Positions 1 through 6,121 of a DNA stretch of 6,121 nt are shown piece by piece. Position 1 is the first letter of the stretch. Every line of letters begins with the position of its first letter. Position numbers and translations under genes: made by a program. The DNA is from an uncultured Pseudomonadota bacterium. GTDB lineage: Bacteria; Pseudomonadota; Gammaproteobacteria; Steroidobacterales; Steroidobacteraceae. The notes under the pieces were generated by a model that saw only the letters and a program-made list of their open reading frames with translations, had not been told where the DNA came from and did no database searches. The stretch spans positions 1-6,121 of the forward strand of contig CAITAM010000024.1 in the NCBI GenBank assembly GCA_903890265.1, read 5' to 3'.

Positions 1-215
1 CCATTCTCGGTCCGCAGCCGGCGTTCGGCAGTTTCGATCTGAACGCGGGCCTCGGCGAACGCGGCTGGACCGCCGAGATCACGCTGGAGAATGCCAGCGA
101 CACGCGTGGCCAGCTGACCCGATACCTCGCCTGCTCGTCGACCTATTGCCAGACGCCCTACGTCGTACCCATCCGTCCGCGCAACCTGACGATCCAGTTC
201 AGTCAGCGGTTCTGA
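1..215 (+). CDS. TonB-dependent outer-membrane receptor, C-terminal end only (partial)
   Basis: The left window edge cuts this gene. The first complete codon is at 3 and the TGA stop is at 213-215, leaving 70 residues. What is seen: alternating polar/hydrophobic strands ending in PRNLTIQFSQRF, that is, a last beta-strand with a terminal Phe. Before it lies a segment with two Cys (YLACSSTYCQTPYVVP), which could form a disulfide in a surface loop. Known of the family: TonB-dependent receptors are 22-strand outer-membrane barrels that import siderophores, oligosaccharides, peptides or vitamins using TonB/ExbBD energy. Their last strand ends in an aromatic residue used in BAM-dependent insertion, and many gammaproteobacterial and sphingomonad members end in a similar 'RPRTIGIKFGQRF'-like strand. 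The substrate cannot be told because the plug and most of the barrel are outside the window. Another barrel protein is possible but less likely. Confidence 0.8.
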   Translation, partial: ILGPQPAFGSFDLNAGLGERGWTAEITLENASDTRGQLTRYLACSSTYCQTPYVVPIRPRNLTIQFSQRF

Positions 216-236
216 ACCGCGGCGGCAGACGCGGTC

Positions 237-260
237 CGGGGTCCGTCCGGACCCCGATTT
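237..260 (+). terminator. Probable Rho-independent terminator after the TonB receptor gene
   Basis: A perfect 8-bp stem, CGGGGTCC (237-244) and GGACCCCG (249-256), encloses the 4-base loop GTCC and is followed by ATTT. It starts 21 bases after the receptor stop. The U-tract is short (three T), so termination may be partial. The position just downstream of one gene and 67 bases before the next start fits a terminator that separates the two transcripts. Confidence 0.6.
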
Positions 261-287
261 GCGTCGTCGGGCGGCACGACGCACTAT
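259..287 (+). promoter_or_regulatory. Weak candidate sigma70-type promoter for the S9 peptidase gene
   Basis: TTGCGT (259-264) and CACTAT (282-287) are separated by 17 bases. The -35-like box keeps TTG, and the -10-like box keeps A2, A5 and T6 of TATAAT. A start near 294 would give a leader of about 30 bases before the ATG at 324. The match is poor and the region is GC-rich, so this is only the best-placed candidate between the terminator hairpin and the gene. Confidence 0.25.
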
Positions 288-323
288 CCGCAGCCGGAGT
301 GGTCACCGGTGTGGGGAAAGATC

Positions 324-2318
324 ATGCGAAGGGCGGGACAACAGGGCCTCGCGGTCGCGCTGCTGCTCGGCGTCCTCGGCGCGGCGGACGCCGGGGTTGC
401 AGCAGACTCCGCGAGCCAGGCGATCGAGGCGACCTACGCCGCGCGGCACTACGGGCAGGTCGCGATCTCCCCCGACGGCCACCGCGTGGCCTGGATCGAG
501 ACCCGCGTCGGCAAGGACGGCGTGCCCGACGGGAAGACCGAAATCTACGTCGCGGACAACCGCCCGGGGGCCGCGCCGGTGCGGGTCACCGCGGCCGCGG
601 CGGGCCAGTACGCGACGGAAGCGAACCTCGCCTGGGCGCCGGACAGCGCCGCACTCGTCTTCGTCTCGGATGCCGCCAGGGCGGACCACGGTGACCTGTA
701 CCTGACGACGCTCGCGGGTACCGCGCCCAGGCGACTGACCCACGCCGATGGGGTGCTGGCCTCGCCCTCCTTCTCTCCGGACGGCAAGCGGCTCGCGGTT
801 CTCTACACCGAGCATGCCAATCGCGGCCTCGGGCCGCTGGCCGCGGCCGCGCACGAGACGGGCGAAATCGAGGAAGCGGTGTTCGAGCAGCGCCTTGCAC
901 TCGTCGACCTTGCCAGCGGTCGGATTGATCCGGTGTCCGCCGCCGACCTCTACGTCTACGAATACAGCTGGGCGCCCTCGGGCGACCACGTCGCGATCGT
1001 GGCCGCACGCGGTGACGGCGACAACAACTGGTGGCGCGCCTCGCTCTACCGCCAGGATCTCCGCGGCGGCCCGATGAAGCTCCTCTACAAGCCGACGCTG
1101 CAGATCGCGAGCCCCGCCTACGCGCCGGACGGACTCCACGTGGCCTTCATCGAAGGACTGATGAGCGACGAGGGTTCGGTCGGCGGGGACGTTTACTGGG
1201 TGCCGGCCGGCGGTGGTACGGCGGAGAACCTGACGCCGGCGGTCAAGTCGTCCGCCGCCGCGCTGCATTGGGGTGCGCAGGGCGAACTCATCGTGGGCGC
1301 GATCATCGGCGGTGACACCGCGGTTGAGAAACTCGATACGACGACCCGCAAGCTGACCACGCTGTGGCGCGGACCGGAGACGGTCACGGCGGGTGACTGG
1401 TCGGTGGACGTCTCGCTCGCGCGTGACGGCCAGACGTCGGCCGTGGTGCGCAGCTCCTTCGCCCAGCCGCCGCAGGTCGCGGCGGGACCGATTGGCGCCT
1501 GGCGGGCCCTGACGCACGCCAATGACGCAGTAAAGCCCGCCTGGGGCAAGAGCGTGAGCCTGCGCTGGAACAGTGACGGCAGCGACGTCCAGGGCTGGCT
1601 GACCTACCCCGCGGATTTCGACCCGGCGAAGCGCTACCCGCTGGTCGTGCAGGTACACGGCGGACCGGGCGATGCGGTCACGCCCCAATGGCCCGACCAG
1701 GGCAGCAGTGCCATGGCGCTCGCCGGCAGCGGGTATTTCCTGCTGCAGCCCAACCCGCGCGGCAGCTTCGGCCAGGGCGAAGCCTTCACGCGCGGCAACG
1801 TCCGGGACTTCGGCTACGGCGACCTGCGCGACATTCTGGCGGGAGTCGACGAAGCGCTGCGCTCGGCGCCCGTCGATCCGGCCAGGATCGGCGTCATGGG
1901 CTGGAGCTACGGCGGGTTCATGACCATGTGGGCGGTCACGCAGACCGCCCGGTTCAAGGCCGCCGTGGCCGGTGCGGGCATCGCCAACTGGCAAAGCTAT
2001 TACGGCGAAAACAAGATTGACCAGTGGATGGTGCCGTTCTTCGGTGCCACGGTCTATGACGATCCGGCCATCTACGCCAGGAGTTCGCCGATCCAGTTCA
2101 TCAAGAACGTCAGGACGCCGACCCTCGTGCTGGTGGGCGACAGCGATGCCGAGTGCCCCGCACCGCAGTCCTACGAGTTCTGGCACGCGCTGAAGACGCT
2201 CGGCGTGGACACGCGTCTCGTCGTCTACGAGCACGAGGGGCACGCCTTCAAGACTCCGGCGCACCAGAAAGACCGCGCACGGCGGACGGTCGCCTGGTTC
2301 GACACGCACCTTCGCTAG
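324..2318 (+). CDS. Exported S9-family serine peptidase (prolyl oligopeptidase / dipeptidyl-aminopeptidase type)
   Basis: This 664-residue protein should cleave short peptides in the periplasm. Residues 1-26 form a signal peptide: RR n-region, hydrophobic core LAVALLLGVLG, likely cut after AGVA or nearby. Residues ~40-400 are a WD40/PD40-like beta-propeller with repeated SPDG-type turns (ISPDGHRVAW, FSPDGKRLAV, YAPDGLHVAF). Residues ~411-664 are the alpha/beta-hydrolase domain, with HGGPG (445-449), NPRGSFGQG and the nucleophile elbow GWSYGGF. The catalytic triad can be assigned as Ser528, Asp608 (in GDSDAECP) and His640 (in HEGHAF). Length and order are normal for S9. The start ATG 324 is preferred to the in-frame GTG 309 because GGGGAAAG (313-320) sits just before it and overlaps the region after GTG 309. 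An EE pair (183-184) in the propeller recalls the N-terminus-binding Glu pair of DPP4-like enzymes, but its role here is unproven. The exact substrate is unknown; acylaminoacyl-peptidase, dipeptidyl peptidase and isopeptidase activities all occur in this fold. Confidence 0.93.
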   Translation: MRRAGQQGLAVALLLGVLGAADAGVAADSASQAIEATYAARHYGQVAISPDGHRVAWIETRVGKDGVPDGKTEIYVADNRPGAAPVRVTAAAAGQYATEANLAWAPDSAALVFVSDAARADHGDLYLTTLAGTAPRRLTHADGVLASPSFSPDGKRLAVLYTEHANRGLGPLAAAAHETGEIEEAVFEQRLALVDLASGRIDPVSAADLYVYEYSWAPSGDHVAIVAARGDGDNNWWRASLYRQDLRGGPMKLLYKPTLQIASPAYAPDGLHVAFIEGLMSDEGSVGGDVYWVPAGGGTAENLTPAVKSSAAALHWGAQGELIVGAIIGGDTAVEKLDTTTRKLTTLWRGPETVTAGDWSVDVSLARDGQTSAVVRSSFAQPPQVAAGPIGAWRALTHANDAVKPAWGKSVSLRWNSDGSDVQGWLTYPADFDPAKRYPLVVQVHGGPGDAVTPQWPDQGSSAMALAGSGYFLLQPNPRGSFGQGEAFTRGNVRDFGYGDLRDILAGVDEALRSAPVDPARIGVMGWSYGGFMTMWAVTQTARFKAAVAGAGIANWQSYYGENKIDQWMVPFFGATVYDDPAIYARSSPIQFIKNVRTPTLVLVGDSDAECPAPQSYEFWHALKTLGVDTRLVVYEHEGHAFKTPAHQKDRARRTVAWFDTHLR

Positions 2319-2332
2319 CGGATCGTCAGCGG

Positions 2333-4474
2333 GTGGCGGGTAAAGGCGGCAAAGCGCGCGGGCATCAGGTCGTCAAACCTCCTGCGCCGCTGTCCCCGGT
2401 CCAGCAGGCGAAGCTTGCCGGCGCCATCGCTGCCCACCAGAAGGGCGACCTGCAGACCGCCGCGACGGTCTACCGCGAAATACTGTCGAGCGCGCCGCGC
2501 TGCTTTGATGCGTTGCATCTCCTGGGCGCGGCCTGCATCCAGCGCGGTGAGCTTCAGGAAGGCGCCCGCCTGATCGAAAAGGCCCTCACCGTCGACCCGG
2601 CGCAGCCGCACGCGCACTCCAACCTGTCGAAGGCCCTGCTCGAACTCGGCCGGGCGCGTGACGCGCTCGCCGCCTGTGACCGCGCGGTGGCGCTCGATCC
2701 CTCGCTTGCCGATGCCTGGTACAACCGCGCGAACGTGCTGACCGTGCTCGGCCGGAATCCGGAAGCCTTAGCCGACTACCGGCGCGCCGTGCACCTGCGG
2801 CCGCAGTACCCGGAAGCCTGGAACAACCTCGGCACGGGACTGCGCGCCGAGCGGTTGTATGCCGACGCGCTCGCGGCACTCGACGAGGCGCTGCGCCTCG
2901 CACCACACTTCGTCAACGCGCTCAGTAACCGCGGGCTCGTGCTCGCGGACCTCGGCCGTCCGCTCGAGGCGATGGAGAGCTACCGTCGCGCGCTCGCCAT
3001 CGACCCGGTCGCCGTCGAGCCGCTGAATAATCTCGGCCTGCTGCTGATGGAGGAAAAGCGCCATGCCGAGGCGCAGGACATCTTTGCGCGACTCGCCGCG
3101 GCAGCGCCCCACTACATGTACGTGCCGGGCAATCGCCTGCACGCCGCGCTGCAGTGCTGCGACTGGCGCCACTACGACGAGTGGACAACCGCCGTGACGG
3201 CGCAGGTGGGGCGCGACACGCGGGTCGATTTCCCGTTCTCCTTTCTCTGCGTCTCGGGCTCCGCCACGCTCCAGCTTCGCTGCGCGTCGGCCTACACGCT
3301 CGACCAGTACCCGGCGGTGGCCAGGGTTGCGCCGCAACCGGGGAAGGTCTCGCGCCTGACGGTCGCCTACGTCAGTGGCGACTTCGGTGACCACGCGGTC
3401 TCGCACCTCCTGGCCGGCGTGGTGGAGGCGCACGATCGAAGCGCCGTGGAGAGCATCGCCCTGTCGTGGGGCCGGCACGGGGACGGCGCGATGCGCGCGC
3501 GGATGGAGGCGGCGTTCGAGCGGTTCATTGACGTCACGACGCTCGGCGACGACGCGCTGGTCCGGCTGATGCAGGAGCTCGGCGTTCATATCGCGGTCGA
3601 CCTCACCGGCCACACGCGTGGCAACCGCACCGGCGTCTTTGCCCGGCGGGCCGCGCCCGTGCAGGTCAACTTTCTTGGCCTGCCGGCCACCATGGGGGCC
3701 CCGTACATGGACTACCTGCTCGCCGACCGCTTCCTCGTCCCGGAGTCCCTCGAGCCCTGTTACGCCGAGCGCATCGCGCGGCTGCCGCTGTGTTTCCAGC
3801 CGAACGATGGCCGGCGGCTCATCGGCGAGGCACCGGCGCGGGCCTCGCTCGGCCTGCCGGACGACGCCGTGGTGCTGTGTTCTTTCAACAACCCGAGCAA
3901 GCTCAACCCGCCGGTCTTCTCCGTCTGGATGAATCTGCTTCGCACGCACGGCAGTGCGGTCCTTTGGCTGTACGCGACGACCGAGGCGGTCGCCGCGAAC
4001 CTGCGGACCGAGGCCGCGGCACGGGGTGTCGACGCCGCCCGACTCGTGTTCGCGCCTCGGGTCAGCTACGGCGCGCATCTCGCGCGCCTGCAGGCGGCCG
4101 ATCTCTTTCTCGACTCTTCGCCGTTCAATGCCGGCGCCACCGCGAGCGACGCCCTGTCGGCCGCCGTACCGGTCCTGACCCTGACCGGTGACGCGTTTGC
4201 CGGGCGCATGGCGGGCAGCCTGCTGCACTGCCTCGGGCTCCCCGAACTCGTCACGGACAGTCTCGCTGCGTACGAAGCGCGGGCGCACGAGCTCGTCACG
4301 CAACCCGGGCGCCTCGCGGCTTACCGGCGCGCGCTGCAAGCGGCGAGGTCATCGCACCCGTTCTTCGACCCGGTGCGCTACTGCCGGAACCTCGAAGCTG
4401 CCTACCAGCGGATGTGGTCGATCCATGAGCAAGGTCAGCCGCCGCGATCCTTTACGTTGGAGGACGCGCGCTGA
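2333..4474 (+). CDS. TPR-repeat GT41 glycosyltransferase (O-GlcNAc transferase / SPINDLY-like)
   Basis: This 713-residue, probably cytoplasmic enzyme is predicted to move a sugar from a nucleotide-sugar to Ser/Thr of proteins. Seven TPR units of about 34 residues run through residues 23-259, most ending in DP or AP (e.g. ALTVDP, AVALDP, ALAIDP). A CCDWRHYDEW linker follows. The GT41 catalytic region (~345-700) shows AYVSGDFGDHAVSHL, DLTGHTRGNRTGVFARR, APVQVNFLGLP, CSFNNPSKLNP, VLWLYA, FNAGATASDAL and AGSLLHCLGLPELV. By motif alignment from memory with human OGT, His354 matches the active-site His498 and Lys523 matches the UDP-binding Lys842. The OGT HTT triplet (920-922) reads Gly601-Ala602-Thr603 here, with the following Asp kept (Asp606). 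GTG 2333 is chosen as start because no ATG or TTG lies nearby in frame and it keeps all TPRs; upstream Shine-Dalgarno support is weak. The frame is open upstream to 2153, but that part overlaps the peptidase and reads as Arg-rich shadow. Only 14 bases separate it from the peptidase stop, so co-transcription is likely. Donor (GlcNAc, fucose or other) and target are unknown. Confidence 0.9.
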   Translation: MAGKGGKARGHQVVKPPAPLSPVQQAKLAGAIAAHQKGDLQTAATVYREILSSAPRCFDALHLLGAACIQRGELQEGARLIEKALTVDPAQPHAHSNLSKALLELGRARDALAACDRAVALDPSLADAWYNRANVLTVLGRNPEALADYRRAVHLRPQYPEAWNNLGTGLRAERLYADALAALDEALRLAPHFVNALSNRGLVLADLGRPLEAMESYRRALAIDPVAVEPLNNLGLLLMEEKRHAEAQDIFARLAAAAPHYMYVPGNRLHAALQCCDWRHYDEWTTAVTAQVGRDTRVDFPFSFLCVSGSATLQLRCASAYTLDQYPAVARVAPQPGKVSRLTVAYVSGDFGDHAVSHLLAGVVEAHDRSAVESIALSWGRHGDGAMRARMEAAFERFIDVTTLGDDALVRLMQELGVHIAVDLTGHTRGNRTGVFARRAAPVQVNFLGLPATMGAPYMDYLLADRFLVPESLEPCYAERIARLPLCFQPNDGRRLIGEAPARASLGLPDDAVVLCSFNNPSKLNPPVFSVWMNLLRTHGSAVLWLYATTEAVAANLRTEAAARGVDAARLVFAPRVSYGAHLARLQAADLFLDSSPFNAGATASDALSAAVPVLTLTGDAFAGRMAGSLLHCLGLPELVTDSLAAYEARAHELVTQPGRLAAYRRALQAARSSHPFFDPVRYCRNLEAAYQRMWSIHEQGQPPRSFTLEDAR

Positions 4475-4486
4475 GGCATGGGTTGT

Positions 4487-4496
4487 CGGCCGGCCG
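4487..4496. repeat. Short GC palindrome after the GT41 gene
   Basis: CGGCCGGCCG is a perfect 10-base palindrome 12 bases past the GT41 stop. It has no loop and no following T-run, so it is not a convincing intrinsic terminator. It is recorded as the only GC-rich symmetric element between the stop and the inverted repeat. A small GCAC-GACTT-GTGC hairpin (4520-4532) lies further on and is equally weak. Confidence 0.3.
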
Positions 4497-4537
4497 GGAG
4501 CACGCTACGGTGCGCACTCGCACGACTTGTGCCCCGG

Positions 4538-4562
4538 GTTATCCACCGTTTCTGGGGATAAC
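4538..4562. promoter_or_regulatory. Inverted repeat GTTATCC-N11-GGATAAC upstream of ggt (DnaA-box-like pair or operator)
   Basis: Two perfect 7-base arms, GTTATCC (4538-4544) and GGATAAC (4556-4562), face each other across 11 bases. Extended, they read TTATCCACC on the + strand (4539-4547) and TTATCCCCA on the - strand (4553-4561). Each is one mismatch from the DnaA box TTATCCACA. The block is locally AT-richer than its surroundings and ends 33 bases before the ggt start, a position where a protein-binding site could act on ggt transcription. Whether DnaA, another regulator or nothing binds here cannot be decided from the sequence. There is no cluster of further boxes and no AT-rich unwinding region, so an origin is not supported. 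Confidence 0.45.
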
Positions 4563-4595
4563 TTTGATTCAAGCCCCCCTCCCCGGAATGACCGC

Positions 4596-6121
4596 ATGCC
4601 GACCAGACTGACGTTCGTGATGCCTGGACTCAGGCCACTCAAGTGCTTAGCGACCGTCACTGCAGCGCTTTGTGCGCTGGCAGCACCGCCGGTCGCGTCC
4701 GCCCTGTCCGTCGCGCCCGCCCGCGCTGCGACGGCGCTGGCGGCCGGCGCGGTCGCGGCACCCGATCCGTGGGGAGCGGCGACCGCCGCCGAGATCCTGC
4801 GCGCCGGCGGCAACGCCGTGGACGCCGCCGTCGCCACCGCGTTTACGCTCGCCGTGACCTACCCGCAGGCCGGCAACCTCGGCGGTGGCGGCTTCATGAC
4901 CCTCGTCGTGAACGGCACGCCGTATTTTCTCGATTTTCGCGAAGAGGCGCCGCTGCTTGCCAGCCGCGACATGTACCTCGATGCCGCAGGCACGGTGATC
5001 CCGGACCTCAGCCTCGTCGGCGCCAAGGGCGCCGCCGTTCCCGGCACGGTGCGCGGCCTGTGGCTCGCGCACCAGCGTTTCGGGCGCCTGCCGTGGCAGC
5101 GCGATCTCGCGCCGGCGATCCGCTACGCACGAGACGGCTTCGTGGTCAGCAAGGAGCTGGCCGCCAATGCCGACGACTCGAGCAAATCGCTCGCCGGGCG
5201 CACGAACTTCGACCGCTACTTCGGCAAATTGAAGGCGGGGCAGCGCTGGCGCCAGCCGGAGCTGGCCGCGACGCTGGCGCGGATCTCCGCCGACGGCGTC
5301 GACGGCTTTTACTCCGGCAAGACCGCCGACCTGATCGTGGCACAGATGGCGCGCGACGGCGGTCTCATCAGTCGCGCCGACCTCACGACCTACCGGGCGG
5401 CTTGGCGGGCGCCGCTCGTCGTGCCGTGGCGCGGCATGCAGATCGTGACGGCTCCGCCGCCGTCGTCGGGCGGCGTCGGTCTCGTCCAGCTGCTCCTCAT
5501 GAAGGACGCGCAGGCGGCGGCGTTTGCCGGCGTCCTGCAGAATTCGGCGCAGTACGTGCACCTGCTCGCCGAGCTTGAAAAACGGGTCTTTGCCGACCGT
5601 GCCGAGTACATGGGTGATCCGGATTTCACGGTGGTGCCGGTCGCGGCGCTGACCGATGCCGGCTATCTCGCCCGCCGCGCGGCGCAGATCGACACGGTGA
5701 AGCCGAGTCCGACGCCCGCCATTCGTCCAGGTCTCGGTGAGTCGCACCAGACCACCCACTTTTCCGTGGTGGACCGCAGCGGCAACGCGGTATCGACGAC
5801 CTACACCCTCAATGACGAGTTCGGCAATGGCGAAGTCGTCGAGGGGGCTGGTTTTCTCCTGAACAACGAGATGGACGATTTCTCGTCGAAGCCGGGCGTT
5901 GCGAACCTGTTTGGCGTCGTGGGCAGCACGGCGAACGAGATCGCGCCGGCCAAGCGTCCGCTCTCCTCCATGACGCCGACCATCCTGATGCGGGACGGCC
6001 GGGTGTCGTTCGTGGTCGGCACGCCGGGCGGTTCGCGGATCTTCACCTCGGTGTTCCAGGTCATCTGCAACGTCTACGACTACGGCATGACCCTGCCGGA
6101 GGCGCTCGCCGCCGTCACGGC
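4596..6121 (+). CDS. ggt: Gamma-glutamyltransferase precursor (partial, 3' end outside the window)
   Basis: Ggt is a periplasmic N-terminal-nucleophile hydrolase that cuts the gamma-glutamyl bond of glutathione and related compounds, releasing glutamate or passing the group to amino acids or peptides. It self-cleaves into large and small subunits. The 508 complete codons seen start with a signal peptide (residues 1-36, core LATVTAALCALAA, likely cut after ASA). AGGNAVDAAVATAF and GNLGGGGFM follow, then Arg115 in LDFREEAP (E. coli Arg114). The processing site is Gln-Thr386-Thr-His-Phe-Ser, where Thr386 matches the E. coli nucleophile Thr391. Also present are NNEMDDFS (Asp428), a lid-loop-like stretch (SKPGVANLFGVVG), RPLSSM (Ser457/Ser458) and GTPGGSRI (Gly478/Gly479). 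All catalytic positions look intact. Compared with the ~580-residue E. coli enzyme, about 70 C-terminal residues are missing because the window ends. ATG 4596 is chosen because GGAA (4585-4588) lies 7 bases before it; ATG 4620 would also leave a full signal peptide. It is probably a separate transcript from the GT41 gene, given the 121-base gap. Confidence 0.95.
   Translation, partial: MPTRLTFVMPGLRPLKCLATVTAALCALAAPPVASALSVAPARAATALAAGAVAAPDPWGAATAAEILRAGGNAVDAAVATAFTLAVTYPQAGNLGGGGFMTLVVNGTPYFLDFREEAPLLASRDMYLDAAGTVIPDLSLVGAKGAAVPGTVRGLWLAHQRFGRLPWQRDLAPAIRYARDGFVVSKELAANADDSSKSLAGRTNFDRYFGKLKAGQRWRQPELAATLARISADGVDGFYSGKTADLIVAQMARDGGLISRADLTTYRAAWRAPLVVPWRGMQIVTAPPPSSGGVGLVQLLLMKDAQAAAFAGVLQNSAQYVHLLAELEKRVFADRAEYMGDPDFTVVPVAALTDAGYLARRAAQIDTVKPSPTPAIRPGLGESHQTTHFSVVDRSGNAVSTTYTLNDEFGNGEVVEGAGFLLNNEMDDFSSKPGVANLFGVVGSTANEIAPAKRPLSSMTPTILMRDGRVSFVVGTPGGSRIFTSVFQVICNVYDYGMTLPEALAAVT

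Noticed and set aside
309..323. GTG 309 as the start of the S9 peptidase
   Set aside because: It would add five residues before MRR, and the purine-rich GGGGAAAG falls after it and directly before ATG 324, where it serves as a ribosome site.
303..2309. Antisense open frame of 668 codons covering almost the whole S9 peptidase gene
   Set aside because: It is Arg/His/Gly-rich, matches no family motif and mirrors a strongly supported gene. Long antisense frames are expected in high-GC coding DNA.
2153..2332. 60-codon upstream extension of the GT41 protein overlapping the peptidase 3' end
   Set aside because: The extension lies inside the catalytic His region of the peptidase gene, reads as Arg-rich shadow sequence and has no resemblance to GT41 N-termini. 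GTG 2333 is more sensible.
2768..4339. Antisense open frame of 523 codons opposite the GT41 gene
   Set aside because: Its composition is low-complexity and Arg-rich with no recognisable domain, while the + strand shows clear TPR and GT41 motifs throughout.
4538..4562. Chromosomal or plasmid replication origin
   Set aside because: Only two imperfect boxes are present, with no AT-rich unwinding region, no further boxes and no dnaA, dnaN, parA or rep gene nearby.
4574..4584. C-rich run (CCCCCCTCCCC) before ggt as a functional element
   Set aside because: In a high-GC genome such a tract is common and nothing pairs with it locally. It is noted only as a possible sequencing-error spot, and it lies outside coding sequence.
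4643..5759. Overlapping frames (a 311-codon + frame and a 370-codon - frame) within the ggt region
   Set aside because: Both are shadows. The frame starting at 4596 carries every Ggt motif continuously to the window end.

Overview
The window is a high-GC stretch in which every supported gene lies on the + strand. The protein families point to a Gram-negative proteobacterium, and the TonB-dependent receptor and S9 peptidase styles suggest a Gammaproteobacterium of the Xanthomonadales/Nevskiales/Steroidobacterales type. That placement is an inference from family resemblance only. No tRNA, rRNA, CRISPR array, insertion sequence or phage gene is visible.

Layout. (1) Positions 1-215 are the last 70 codons of an outer-membrane TonB-dependent receptor, followed by a GC-rich hairpin that looks like its terminator. 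(2) Positions 324-2318 encode a complete exported S9-family (prolyl-oligopeptidase type) serine peptidase with a signal peptide, a beta-propeller and an intact Ser/Asp/His triad. (3) Only 14 bases later a GTG at 2333 opens a complete 713-residue protein with seven TPR units and a GT41 (O-GlcNAc transferase/SPINDLY-like) glycosyltransferase domain, ending at 4474. (4) A 121-base intergenic region follows. It carries a GTTATCC-N11-GGATAAC inverted repeat resembling two imperfect DnaA boxes. (5) From 4596 to the right edge runs an exported gamma-glutamyltransferase (ggt), open at the window end and lacking its last ~70 codons.

How the parts fit. The receptor, the S9 peptidase and Ggt all act in the envelope and would suit uptake and breakdown of peptides or gamma-glutamyl compounds such as glutathione. 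The GT41 protein has no signal peptide and should be cytoplasmic. It is probably co-transcribed with the peptidase, but no shared pathway is evident. No clear new system is seen. The points most worth a second look are the altered sugar-nucleotide loop of the GT41 enzyme, the inverted repeat before ggt, the overlapping decoy start at ggt, and the receptor/S9-peptidase pairing.
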